In this document: positions 9,461 to 17,917 of the stretch, one piece after another
Layout of the letters: every line of letters begins with the position of its first letter
How positions within the stretch are numbered: the first letter of the stretch is position 1
DNA from: Arthrobacter sp. MYb229
GTDB taxonomy: Bacteria > Actinomycetota > Actinomycetes > Actinomycetales > Micrococcaceae
Assembly: GCF_002975405.1 (NCBI RefSeq)
Contig: NZ_PCPS01000007.1
Span: forward strand, 96,147-160,146
Direction: 5' to 3'
Length of the DNA stretch: 64,000 bases
Position numbers and translations under genes: made by a program
Notes under the pieces: model-generated
The model's input: only the letters and a program-made list of their open reading frames with translations
What the model was told of the DNA's origin: nothing
The model's database searches: none

Positions 9461-9497
9461 TCGGCCCGCCGCATCATCCCTCGATGCGGCGGGCCGA
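9461..9497 (+). terminator. hairpin between thrC and thrB
   Basis: Perfect 15-bp GC-rich stem (9461-9475 with 9483-9497) around a 7-base loop, 11 bases after the thrC stop. No T-run follows, so it may terminate partially or protect the upstream message, letting thrB be expressed differently from thrC. Confidence 0.65.
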
Positions 9498-9553
9498 GCA
9501 CTATCCGAGCCAAGAATGATACGCCGATGAACCCCGAACTTCTCGAAGGAACC

Positions 9554-10486
9554 ATGACGCAGCAGATAGCCCTGGGCCAGCACCTCATCGTGGCCCCTCC
9601 GGCCACCAGTGCAAACCTCGGCCCGGGCTTCGACTCGCTGGGCCTGGCGCTGGAATACCGCGACCGCCTCGAAATCCGCACGGTAGAGCAGAGCTCCGTG
9701 ACGCTGACCGGGCAGGGCGCGGACACGCTGCCCACGGACGAGTCGCACCTGATCATCGCGCAGATGCACGGCTACTGGAAGGCGCGCGGTTTCGCTCCGG
9801 TGGGCATCGAGCTGAAGGCGGAGAACAATATCGAGCATGCCCGCGGCATGGGATCCTCCGCCGCGGCCATCGTTGCCGCCTTCGCCGCCGCCGACGCCTT
9901 GCTCCCGGAAGATGCGCGCGGCGGCATCGACGCCATCTTCCAGGCCGCCGCCGCCTGGGAGGGGCACCCGGATAACGTGGCCCCGGCCGTGTACGGGGGA
10001 TTGAGCATTTCCACCACCGATGCGGCAGGTAGCTTCACCACGGTGGCCGTGCCGCTGCACCCGGCGGTGCGCGCGGTGCTCGCCGTGCCCTCGAACGGGC
10101 TCTCCACCGAGGCCGCCCGCGGGGTGCTGCCGGCGCAGATCGACCACGCGCAGGCCTCGGCGAACTCCGCCAGCGCCGCGCTGCTCATCCACGCGCTGAG
10201 CAATGACCCAAGCCAGCTGCTCGGCGGAACCCGGGACTACCTGCACCAGGACTACCGGGCGGTGGCCATGCCCGAAAGCGCCGCGCTGCTGCGCGCCTTG
10301 CGCGGGAATTCGCTGGCCGCGGTGGTCTCCGGGGCCGGTCCCACGATCTTGACCCTGGTCTCCGATGAGGCCCAGCTGCAGGCCGCCCGCGCCGTAATCG
10401 AGTCATTCGCCACAGGATCTTCGGTGTCGTGGAGCATTAAAGTGCCCGAACTGGCCAAGAACGGTGTTACAGTAGAAGTGCTGTAA
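9554..10486 (+). CDS. thrB: homoserine kinase (GHMP family)
   Basis: 310 residues; phosphorylates homoserine to O-phosphohomoserine for threonine synthase. The GHMP motif 1 is PATSANLGPGFDSLGLAL, the ATP loop is ARGMGSSAAAIVAAFA near residue 95, and motif 3 is VVSGAGPTILTLV near the C-terminus. An in-frame ATG at 9527 exists, but ATG 9554 is preferred: it has AAGGA at correct spacing and starts nine residues closer to the conserved core. It completes the pathway begun by hom and thrC. Confidence 0.96.
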   Translation: MTQQIALGQHLIVAPPATSANLGPGFDSLGLALEYRDRLEIRTVEQSSVTLTGQGADTLPTDESHLIIAQMHGYWKARGFAPVGIELKAENNIEHARGMGSSAAAIVAAFAAADALLPEDARGGIDAIFQAAAAWEGHPDNVAPAVYGGLSISTTDAAGSFTTVAVPLHPAVRAVLAVPSNGLSTEAARGVLPAQIDHAQASANSASAALLIHALSNDPSQLLGGTRDYLHQDYRAVAMPESAALLRALRGNSLAAVVSGAGPTILTLVSDEAQLQAARAVIESFATGSSVSWSIKVPELAKNGVTVEVL

Positions 10487-10721
10487 CACTCACGGCAGAC
10501 CGGATTGCTGAGCGCATTGCGCAGTAATGAATCCACTTGGCCAGTGTTGATCGGGCGAAATCGGTTTACCGAACTTTCGTTCGTCCAGCCGTTCCGGATC
10601 TTTTCTGCAGTTCGCAGCACCTCTGATATCCCACGTTTGTGCACTCCTCGTGCCGTCGAGATATCAACCTTTTAAGTCCAGCGTTTGCCTTACACAATCT
10701 TTTAGCGTGAGCGGCCTGGAT

Positions 10722-10755
10722 GGCGTGACGACCATCGAATCTCGGTCGTGACGCC
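10722..10755 (+). promoter_or_regulatory. hairpin in the rho 5' leader
   Basis: 12-bp stem (10722-10733 with 10744-10755, one mismatch) around a 10-base loop, 61 bases before the rho start, in an otherwise empty 330-bp leader (10487-10816). A long leader is consistent with autogenous attenuation of rho, known in other bacteria. No T-run, so it is not a simple intrinsic terminator. I see no confident promoter in the leader. Confidence 0.5.
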
Positions 10756-10816
10756 TATACATACGGCACAGTGGGTTGCTTGAACCAGCCCATCCTACGA
10801 GTCAGAAGGAACTTTC

Positions 10817-13150
10817 GTGACCGAAACCACAAGCCTCAACGAAGGCGTGGACACTAAGACTTCCGAAACCAAGAGCGCCGGCCTGGCCTCTTTGAAGATG
10901 ACCCAGCTCCAGCAGCTGGCCTCCCAACTAGGCATTACCGGCGGATCGCGCATGCGCAAGGCCGATCTGGTGAAATCCATTGGCGATCATCAGCGCGGTG
11001 GCTCTGTAGCCTCCAAGGAAACCGGCAAGGAATCCGCCAAGGCAGCCAAGGCTCCGGCCAAGGAGCAGAGCGAAACCGCCGAAAAGGCTCCTGCGAAGAA
11101 GGCGGCGGCCAAGGCCCCGCGCGGTCGTCGCGCACCTAAGGCCGAGGCCGAAGCGCCAACTCAGGGCGAGGCTTCGACCCAGGCGGCAGCTCCGGCAGCT
11201 GCGGCAGAGCCGAAGACCGAGCAGGCCGAAAAGCCAGTGCGGGCACGTCGCACCTCGCGTCGCGTCACCGACTCGGGCAAGATCAGCGCTCCGGCAGCCG
11301 AAGGCGGCGAAACTCCGCAGCCAGCGGCCGAGCAGGCTCCGGCCGCGAAGGCCGAGCAGACGCAGGCTCCGCGCCAGCGTCGTAACTCGCGTGCGAAGGC
11401 CGAACCGGTCGCCGCGGAGAACACCGAAGCCGCTGCGGAAGCCAAAGCAGATGCTGGCGCATCGGCCCCGGCCGCCGAGGGCGAAAACCAGCCGGAGGCC
11501 CGCGAAGAGCGGCGCGAACGCGGCAACCGCCGGGAACGCAATTCCAATCGTCGCGAGCGCAACGCCGACCGTGGCGAGCGCACCGAGCGCAGCGAGGCCG
11601 ATACCGACCGCAACGATCGCGAAGAGCGCGGCGAACGCGGCAACAACCGCAACGAGCGTGAAGAGCGCGGCAACAACCGCAACGAGCGCGAAGAGCGTGG
11701 CGAGCGCGCCAACGACCGCAATGACCGGCGTGAGCGCAGCAACGACCGCAATAGCGACCGCAACAACGAGCGCAACGACGAGCAGGGCGCAAACGACTCC
11801 GAAGACCGCAATGAGCGTTCCAACGATCGCAATGACCGCAATGCCGAGCGCAGCGAACGCAACCGCAACCGCCGCGAACGCAACCGCGGGGACCGGAACG
11901 ACCGCAGCGATCGTAACGACCGCAATGATCGTAACGATCGCAACGACCGGAACAACCGCAACCGCCGCAACCGCCGTGATGACCTGGACGAGCCACAGCT
12001 GAGCGAAGACGATGTCTTGCTGCCGGTGGCTGGCATCCTGGACGTGCTGGAGAACTACGCGTTCGTCCGCACCTCCGGTTACCTGCCAGGCCAGAACGAC
12101 ATCTACGTCACCCTGGGCCAGGTCAAGAAGTACAACCTGCGCAAGGGCGATGCGATCGTCGGTGCGGTCCGCGCTCCACGCGATGGCGAAACCCCGAATC
12201 CGCGCCAGAAGTTCAACGCCCTGGTGCAGCTGACTTCGGTGAACGGCAAGAAGCCCGAAGACAACAAGGAGCGCGTCGAGTTCAACAAGCTCGTCCCGCT
12301 GTACCCAACCGAGCGCCTGCGCCTGGAAACCGATCCGAAGCTGGTCGGCCCACGTGTGATCGACCTGGTCGCCCCGATCGGCAAGGGCCAGCGTGGCCTG
12401 ATCGTTTCGCCTCCGAAGGCCGGCAAGACCCTGATCCTGCAGGCTATCGCGAACGCGATCACCATCAACAACCCAGAAGTGCACCTGATGATGGTGCTCG
12501 TTGATGAGCGTCCCGAAGAAGTCACCGACATGCAGCGCACCGTGAAGGGCGAGGTCATCGCCTCCACCTTCGACCGTCCGGCAGATGACCACACCACCGT
12601 CGCCGAGCTCGCCATCGAGCGCGCCAAGCGCCTGGTGGAAATGGGCATGGACGTCGTGGTCTTGCTTGACTCGATGACCCGCCTGGGCCGTGCGTACAAC
12701 CTGGCCGCTCCTGCTTCCGGACGTATCCTGTCCGGCGGTGTGGATTCGGCCGCGCTGTACCCGCCGAAGCGCTTCTTCGGTGCCGCCCGCAATATCGAGA
12801 ACGGCGGCTCGCTGACCATTCTGGCCACCGCGCTGGTGGAGACCGGGTCCAAGATGGACGAGGTCATCTTCGAGGAGTTCAAGGGCACCGGCAACATGGA
12901 GCTGCGCCTTTCGCGCAAGCTCGCCGACAAGCGCATCTTCCCGGCGGTCGACGTCAACGAGTCCTCGACTCGCCGCGAAGAGCAGCTGATGAGCGCCGAA
13001 GAGGTGCGCATCATGTGGCGCCTGCGCCGGATGCTCTCGGGCATCGATCCGCAGCAGGCCCTCGAGGTGCTCACCGGCAAGATTCGCGAAACCGAATCGA
13101 ACGCCGAATTCTTGATGCTGGTCAACAAGACCACTCCCAACAAGGATTAG
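10817..13150 (+). CDS. rho: transcription termination factor Rho with long disordered insert
   Basis: 777 residues, against about 420 in E. coli. Order: Rho_N helical domain (about 25-60, MTQLQQLASQLGI), an Ala/Lys/Glu-rich linker (about 65-225), an Arg/Asn/Asp/Glu-rich repeat tract (about 228-388), then the RNA-binding cold-shock-like domain (ENYAFVRTSGYLPGQNDIYV) and the RecA-type ATPase with Walker A SPPKAGKT (about 532-539), Walker B VVVLLDSM (near 613) and the Q/R-loop segment. The hexameric helicase terminates transcripts. Inserts of this kind are known in actinobacterial Rho and add RNA affinity. GTG 10817 has AGAAGGA upstream. Proline codons here are mostly CCA/CCT in the linker, unlike the flanking thr genes. 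Confidence 0.97.
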   Translation: MTETTSLNEGVDTKTSETKSAGLASLKMTQLQQLASQLGITGGSRMRKADLVKSIGDHQRGGSVASKETGKESAKAAKAPAKEQSETAEKAPAKKAAAKAPRGRRAPKAEAEAPTQGEASTQAAAPAAAAEPKTEQAEKPVRARRTSRRVTDSGKISAPAAEGGETPQPAAEQAPAAKAEQTQAPRQRRNSRAKAEPVAAENTEAAAEAKADAGASAPAAEGENQPEAREERRERGNRRERNSNRRERNADRGERTERSEADTDRNDREERGERGNNRNEREERGNNRNEREERGERANDRNDRRERSNDRNSDRNNERNDEQGANDSEDRNERSNDRNDRNAERSERNRNRRERNRGDRNDRSDRNDRNDRNDRNDRNNRNRRNRRDDLDEPQLSEDDVLLPVAGILDVLENYAFVRTSGYLPGQNDIYVTLGQVKKYNLRKGDAIVGAVRAPRDGETPNPRQKFNALVQLTSVNGKKPEDNKERVEFNKLVPLYPTERLRLETDPKLVGPRVIDLVAPIGKGQRGLIVSPPKAGKTLILQAIANAITINNPEVHLMMVLVDERPEEVTDMQRTVKGEVIASTFDRPADDHTTVAELAIERAKRLVEMGMDVVVLLDSMTRLGRAYNLAAPASGRILSGGVDSAALYPPKRFFGAARNIENGGSLTILATALVETGSKMDEVIFEEFKGTGNMELRLSRKLADKRIFPAVDVNESSTRREEQLMSAEEVRIMWRLRRMLSGIDPQQALEVLTGKIRETESNAEFLMLVNKTTPNKD
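11639..11698 (+). repeat. 30-bp in-frame tandem repeat in rho
   Basis: Two tandem 30-bp units (11639-11668 and 11669-11698, two base differences) encode GNNRNEREER twice within the Arg/Asn-rich insert. Further on (about 11896-11960) a degenerate RND tripeptide repeat uses mixed synonymous codons. Confidence 0.8.
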
Positions 13151-13160
13151 CACCCCTGAC

Positions 13161-13216
13161 CGCCATGGCGTTCAGGCAGTCGGCATTTCACGCCGACCGC
13201 CTGGACGCCATCGGCG
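13161..13216 (+). terminator. long hairpin between rho and prfA
   Basis: Stem of 20 bp (13165-13184 with 13192-13211, one mismatch and one G-T pair), extendable by 4 bp across a one-base bulge, with a 7-base loop. It starts 11 bases after the rho stop and lacks a T-run. It fills the 148-bp gap where rpmE lies in mycobacteria. Confidence 0.65.
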
Positions 13217-13298
13217 CGTCACACGACATAGACTTTGACTACAGCGCGCGACGCACGATCCGTGGGCCGGGCAACGCATAACAGGAAGAACAGCCAAC

Positions 13299-14375
13299 AT
13301 GTTTGAATCCGTCAAGACGCTACTTGAGGAGCACGCCGCGATTCAGGCGGAGCTTTCAGACCCAGCAGTCTACGCCGACCAGGCCAAGGCCCGCAAGCTC
13401 GGACGACGTTCGGCTCAGCTCAAGGGCATCGTCGACGCGTACAACAAGTGGAAGCAGGCCACCGAGGATCTGGAAGCCGCGCAGGAAATGGCCGATGAGG
13501 ATCCGGAGTTCGCCGAAGAGGTTGAAACCCTCAAGGTGGCCTTGCCCGAGCTGGAGGAGAAGCTGCGCCGCCTGCTGATCCCGCGCGACCCGAACGACGC
13601 ACGCGACGTGATCCTGGAGGTCAAGGGCGGCGAAGGCGGCGACGAGGCGGCCCTGTTCGCCGCGGACCTGCTGCGCATGTACACCCGCTTCGCCGAGCAC
13701 AAGGGCTGGAAGGTGGAGATGATCTCCTTCAACGAGTCCGATCTGGGCGGCTACAAGGACGCCCAGGTGGCGATCAAGGGCAAGTCCAACGACCCGGCCG
13801 AAGGCGTCTACGCGCAGCTGAAGTTCGAGGGCGGCGTGCACCGCGTGCAGCGCGTGCCGCAGACCGAGTCCCAGGGCCGCATCCACACCTCGGCCGCCGG
13901 CGTGCTGGTGCTGCCCGAGGTGGACGAGCCCGAAGAGGTGGACATCCACGCGAACGACCTGAAGGTCGACGTGTACCGTTCCTCCGGCCCCGGCGGGCAG
14001 TCCGTGAACACCACCGACTCCGCGGTGCGCCTGACCCACATCCCCACCGGCATCGTGGTCGCCATGCAGAACGAGAAGTCGCAGATCCAGAACCGCGAAG
14101 CCGCGATGCGCGTGCTGCGTTCGCGCCTGCTGGCCCACCAGCAGCAGATCATCGACGAAGAGAACTCCGCCGTGCGTGCCAGCCAGATCCGCACCATGGA
14201 CCGTTCCGAGCGCATCCGCACCTACAACTACCCGGAAAACCGCGTCGCGGATCACCGCACCGGCTACAAGGCGTACAACCTGGATGCGGTGATGGACGGC
14301 GAGTTGGCTCCGGTGATCGAATCCTGCATCCAGCTCGATGAAGAAGAGCGCCTGGCGGCGCTGGGCGAACGCTAA
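13299..14375 (+). CDS. prfA: peptide chain release factor 1
   Basis: 358 residues; recognises UAA/UAG stop codons and triggers peptide release on the ribosome. The catalytic GGQ is in [10 protein letters not shown] (near 232). The codon-recognition tripeptide position reads PQT in [12 protein letters not shown], where E. coli RF1 has PAT; the P and T are kept. Start ATG 13299 has AGGAAG upstream. It is followed by prmC, the enzyme that methylates the GGQ glutamine, a functional pairing conserved in many bacteria. Confidence 0.97.
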   Translation: MFESVKTLLEEHAAIQAELSDPAVYADQAKARKLGRRSAQLKGIVDAYNKWKQATEDLEAAQEMADEDPEFAEEVETLKVALPELEEKLRRLLIPRDPNDARDVILEVKGGEGGDEAALFAADLLRMYTRFAEHKGWKVEMISFNESDLGGYKDAQVAIKGKSNDPAEGVYAQLKFEGGVHRVQRVPQTESQGRIHTSAAGVLVLPEVDEPEEVDIHANDLKVDVYRSSGPGGQSVNTTDSAVRLTHIPTGIVVAMQNEKSQIQNREAAMRVLRSRLLAHQQQIIDEENSAVRASQIRTMDRSERIRTYNYPENRVADHRTGYKAYNLDAVMDGELAPVIESCIQLDEEERLAALGER

Positions 14376-14393
14376 GCGGCAAAGAGCCATAGC

Positions 14394-15266
14394 GTGGAGC
14401 AGCTGAATACCGCGCGGCGGGCCGCCGCCGCGGTTCTCTCCGACGCCGGGGTGCCAAGCCCCGGCGTCGATGCCGACCTCTTGCTGTGCTTCGTCACCGG
14501 GGACAGCCGTGCCGAGCTCAAATTGCGCGAGCTGCGCGGGGAAAACCTCGACGAGGCACAGTACGCACAATATCTGGACCTTGTAGACCGACGGGCGCGG
14601 CGCATCCCGCTGCAGCACCTGACCGGCGAGGGCCATTTCCGCTACCTGACCCTGCAGGTCGGGCCCGGGGTATTCTCGCCGCGCCCGGAAACCGAGTCGG
14701 TGGTGCAGGTAGGTCTGGACTTCATCGGCTCGCTACAAGGTTCACGTTGTGTAGACCTGTGCTCCGGGTCCGGGGCGATCGCCGCCGCGCTGGCCACCGA
14801 ACTGAGCGCATCCACCGTGTGGGCGGTGGAACTCTCCGCCGAGGCGATCGGCTATACCCGGGCGAACTGCGAACCGCTGGGCGTGAGAGTCCTGCACCAG
14901 GACGCGGCGCAGCTGCCCGTTGCCCTGCACCGAACCATGGACCTGGTGATTTCGAACCCGCCGTACATCCCGCCCAACGCGATCCCGCGCGAGGTCGAGG
15001 TGCGCGAGCACGACCCGCAGATGGCGCTGTACGGGCTGGGCAGCGACGGGCTGCGGATCCCGCGGGCGGTTTCCGCCGAAGCCCTGCGGCTGCTGCGCCC
15101 GGGCGGCATGTACGTGATGGAACACGCGGAGGTGCAAGCCGCCAGCGCCGCCGCGATGCTGGACGAACTGGGTTTCGAGGCGGTCACCGGGCACCAAGAC
15201 CTCACCGGACGGGCGCGAGCCACCAGCGGCCTTGCCCCGTTATCCTCCGACCGCATGAAAGAATAA
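14394..15266 (+). CDS. prmC: release factor glutamine methyltransferase
   Basis: 290 residues; SAM-dependent N5-glutamine methylation of the GGQ motif of release factors. The N-terminal helical domain carries QHLTGEGHFRYL, the SAM loop is VDLCSGSGAIAAALA, and the catalytic NPPY is in ISNPPYIPP near residues 186-192. GTG 14394 is 19 bases after the prfA stop with no clear ribosome binding site. Neighbours prfA upstream and tsaC downstream match the mycobacterial order. Confidence 0.96.
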   Translation: MEQLNTARRAAAAVLSDAGVPSPGVDADLLLCFVTGDSRAELKLRELRGENLDEAQYAQYLDLVDRRARRIPLQHLTGEGHFRYLTLQVGPGVFSPRPETESVVQVGLDFIGSLQGSRCVDLCSGSGAIAAALATELSASTVWAVELSAEAIGYTRANCEPLGVRVLHQDAAQLPVALHRTMDLVISNPPYIPPNAIPREVEVREHDPQMALYGLGSDGLRIPRAVSAEALRLLRPGGMYVMEHAEVQAASAAAMLDELGFEAVTGHQDLTGRARATSGLAPLSSDRMKE

Positions 15267-15270
15267 ACCC

Positions 15271-15957
15271 GTGAGCACAACATTTGATGTCAGCAACGCA
15301 GAGCAGCGCGCCGCAGCGATCACCGCAGCCAAGGAAACCCTCGGCGAGAAGCGCTGCATCGTCCTACCCACCGACACCGTCTACGGGATCGGCGCCGACG
15401 CATTCAGCCCGCAGGGCGTCGCCATGCTGATGGCCTCCAAGGGCCGCTCACGCAATATGCCGCCTCCCGTGCTGATCGCCCAGGTCGCCACCATGGACGG
15501 GCTCGCCCGGGACATCCCCGATGAAGCCCGCAAGCTCGCCGAGGCCTTCTGGCCCGGCGCACTGACCCTCATCCTGCAGGCACAGCCCTCGCTGACCTGG
15601 GATCTGGGGGAGACCCGCGGCACCGTCGCGCTGCGCGTGCCCAACGACGACACCGCGCTGGAACTGCTTGGCGCCACCGGACCGCTGGCCGTCTCCTCGG
15701 CCAACCGCACCGGCCAGCCGGCGGCGACCACCGTGGACGAGGCGATCGCGCAGCTCGGCGAGAGCGTGGACGTGTACCTCGACGGCGGCGCGCGCGGCAG
15801 CTCCGATGGCGGCGCCACCCTGCCTTCGACCATCGTCGACGCCACCGGCGAGACCCTCCGCGTGGTCCGCGCCGGCGCCATCGACATCGGCGAACTGCGC
15901 GTCGTGGTCCCGAACATTGCGGATGTGGAGCCCCAGGCTCCGAGCCAGGACGCATGA
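15271..15957 (+). CDS. tsaC: L-threonylcarbamoyladenylate synthase (Sua5/YrdC/YwlC)
   Basis: 228 residues; makes threonylcarbamoyl-AMP from threonine, bicarbonate and ATP for the t6A37 tRNA modification. Conserved SUA5/YrdC segments: VLPTDTVYGIGADAF near the N-terminus, SKGRSRNMPPPVLIA with KxR, WPGALTLIL, and SSANRTGQPAATT. It is longer than E. coli TsaC but lacks a full Sua5 C-terminal domain. GTG 15271 follows prmC by four bases; its stop overlaps the next ATG by four bases. Confidence 0.94.
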   Translation: MSTTFDVSNAEQRAAAITAAKETLGEKRCIVLPTDTVYGIGADAFSPQGVAMLMASKGRSRNMPPPVLIAQVATMDGLARDIPDEARKLAEAFWPGALTLILQAQPSLTWDLGETRGTVALRVPNDDTALELLGATGPLAVSSANRTGQPAATTVDEAIAQLGESVDVYLDGGARGSSDGGATLPSTIVDATGETLRVVRAGAIDIGELRVVVPNIADVEPQAPSQDA

Positions 15958-17072
15958 GAAGCTACGTCCTGCTGATCGCGTTCAGCTTCGCCACCTCCTT
16001 TTTGCTGACCCCGATCATCCGTTCGATCGGCCACCGCTTCACCCGCAGCCAAATGGTGCGCGAACGCGACCAGCACAACGCGCCGATCGTGAAATTCGGC
16101 GGGTTGGCGATCATGATCGCCTTCGGCGCCGGGCTCTGGCTGGCCAGCCACTTCAGCTTCTTCGCCGGGGTCTTCGAAAACGGGCTGACCATCCGCGGCA
16201 TCGCCATCGCACTGGTGATGATCGCGCTGCTCGGGCTGTGGGATGACGTCGGCGACCTGCGCTGGTACTACAAGGCGGCAGGCCAGGTGGCCATCGGCGC
16301 GGTGATCGCCGGACACGGCATCCTGATCCGCTCGCTGCCGGTTGGCACCTGGCGGATCGAGGAGCCCTGGGCACAGGGAGCCCTGACGGTGTTTCTGGTC
16401 GTGCTGACCATGAACGCCATCAACTTCTCCGACGGGCTCGACGGGCTCGCCGCGGGCCTGGCCGCTATCGGCGCGGCCACCTTCTTCCTCTACTCCTACA
16501 TCCTGGCCACCCATGTGAGTGCCGATGACTACGCGAATGTCGGAGCGCTGCTTTGCGCTTTGTTACTCGGTGCGTGTGTGGGATTCCTGCCACATAATTT
16601 CAACCCCGCGAACATCTTCATGGGGGAGACCGGGGTGCTGACCATCGGGCTGATCCTGTCGGTTTCGGCCATCGCGGTCACCGGCGACGTGCAGGGGCTC
16701 GATGCCCATCGTTTCCGCAATGTGCCGGCCTACATGCCGATGGTGCTGCCGATGGTGATCGTCTTCCTGCCGGTGCTCGATCTGAGCCTCTCGGTGGTGC
16801 GCCGCCTGCTCAACAAGCGCTCGCCCTTCTCCCCGGATTCCAAGCACATCCACCACCGCATGCTCTCCCAGGGCCACTCGGTGCGCAAAAGTGTGGTGTT
16901 GCTCTACATCTGGGCGGCATTGGTGGCCGCTACGGTCGTATCGATCGCCTTCATACCGCTGGTCATCTTGATCCCGGTCATCGTGATTCTGGTTATCGGA
17001 GCCGCCTTGCTCACCTGGTGGCCGCTGGTCTCGGTGCGTTACACCAACCTTCGGGCCAAGCTCGGGAAGTAA
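15954..17072 (+). CDS. wecA: UDP-GlcNAc:undecaprenyl-phosphate GlcNAc-1-phosphate transferase (WecA/Rfe-like)
   Basis: 372-residue polytopic membrane enzyme of the MraY/WecA family. It transfers GlcNAc-1-phosphate to the polyprenyl-phosphate carrier, starting wall teichoic acid-like or arabinogalactan-type glycans. About 10-11 hydrophobic segments. Catalytic landmarks: LWDDVGDLRW (aspartate pair), NAINFSDGLDGLAAG, PANIFMGETG, and the C-terminal HIHHRM (HxHH) loop. The position between tsaC and atpI matches mycobacterial rfe (Rv1302). ATGA overlap with tsaC. WecA is favoured over MraY because of the HIHHRM loop and the context. Confidence 0.9.
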   Translation: MRSYVLLIAFSFATSFLLTPIIRSIGHRFTRSQMVRERDQHNAPIVKFGGLAIMIAFGAGLWLASHFSFFAGVFENGLTIRGIAIALVMIALLGLWDDVGDLRWYYKAAGQVAIGAVIAGHGILIRSLPVGTWRIEEPWAQGALTVFLVVLTMNAINFSDGLDGLAAGLAAIGAATFFLYSYILATHVSADDYANVGALLCALLLGACVGFLPHNFNPANIFMGETGVLTIGLILSVSAIAVTGDVQGLDAHRFRNVPAYMPMVLPMVIVFLPVLDLSLSVVRRLLNKRSPFSPDSKHIHHRMLSQGHSVRKSVVLLYIWAALVAATVVSIAFIPLVILIPVIVILVIGAALLTWWPLVSVRYTNLRAKLGK

Positions 17073-17217
17073 CCAGAACCCAAGCAGTTTCTATCTCGTG
17101 TAGAATTCATGGTGGATCATCTCCCGCGAGGGTAATAACCGTGCGGGGGAAATGAGTATCATCAGCATCATCCGGTGCCCGATGGATCGTCGAAAGTGAA
17201 CAGAGGAGGATGCGGAG

Positions 17218-17652
17218 ATGAATTCACGTTCTGACCGCATAACCGCCTCTGCCGCTCCGAAGTCCATCTGGCTGCCAATTCTTGGTATCTCCGTGCTGTA
17301 CTCGTTGATCGCAACGGCCGCATTTTTCCTGATTTCGTGGCTGCTTGCAGATTTGCGATACGCACTTTCCGGGGCGTTTGCCGCCGGCTTAGTGATCGGC
17401 TTCTTCGCCGTCAGCATCTTGATTGCTGAGGCCGCCGGACGAATCCGCAGCACGTGGGCGATGCCCGCGTTTCTGGGAACATTCGTCATCAAGGTATTTG
17501 GCATTGCCTTCGTGCTGTTGAACCTGGGGTTGCCCGAATGGGTCAACCGTCAGGGATTCGTGCTCGCAGCTGCGGTCTCACTCGTTGCCTGGCAGGTCGG
17601 CGAGGTTCGCGCCTTCATGAAGACGCGCCTTGCCATCTACAACGAGTCATAG
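17218..17652 (+). CDS. AtpI-like membrane protein preceding the ATP synthase operon
   Basis: 144 residues with four predicted transmembrane segments (about 17-38, 44-70, 79-105, 115-130). The sequence is poorly conserved, as is usual for AtpI (ATP synthase protein I), which helps assemble the c-ring in some bacteria. The call rests on position (before atpB, as Rv1303), size and topology. ATG 17218 has AGAGGAGG about 10 bases upstream, a strong ribosome binding site. Confidence 0.75.
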   Translation: MNSRSDRITASAAPKSIWLPILGISVLYSLIATAAFFLISWLLADLRYALSGAFAAGLVIGFFAVSILIAEAAGRIRSTWAMPAFLGTFVIKVFGIAFVLLNLGLPEWVNRQGFVLAAAVSLVAWQVGEVRAFMKTRLAIYNES

Positions 17653-17763
17653 ACATTTAGCCCGCGACGTTTATGTCATGGGTGAGCTGTGAGTTTGATA
17701 GGCTTACTACGGGTCATTTTCGGCAATTCGTTTAAATACGAGGGGCCGTCTCCGAAAGGCATT

Positions 17764-17779
17764 CTCAGGGGAACCTGAG
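17764..17779 (+). other. small hairpin in the atpB leader
   Basis: CTCAGG-GGAA-CCTGAG, a 6-bp stem with a GGAA tetraloop, in the 265-bp region 17653-17917 before atpB. The rest of that region is AT-richer than its surroundings and probably holds the main atp promoter, but no clean -35/-10 pair was found. Confidence 0.4.
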
Positions 17780-17917
17780 GGTGGCACTTCATCAACGTCG
17801 ATGTGCTATGCAAAAGCGCTGATGGAACCCGTTTGATTTTTTCTTCACAAGGTGAGAGGCAGTTACCGCCAGTCACCGCCTTTTGCCCGTGACCGTTACT
17901 GCAGAGAGGACAGCGCG

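Noticed and set aside
10707..10751. 14-codon ORF in the rho leader (GTG 10707)
   Set aside because: It overlaps the hairpin, lacks a ribosome site, and short GTG ORFs are frequent by chance.
11639..11960. CRISPR-like array from the repeated units in rho
   Set aside because: Repeats are in frame, without spacers, and encode the Rho low-complexity insert; no cas genes are present.
10928..13153. 741-codon minus-strand ORF across rho
   Set aside because: Mirror of the rho repeat region, with Val/Ala/Ile runs that are artefacts of reading Arg/Asn/Asp codons backwards.
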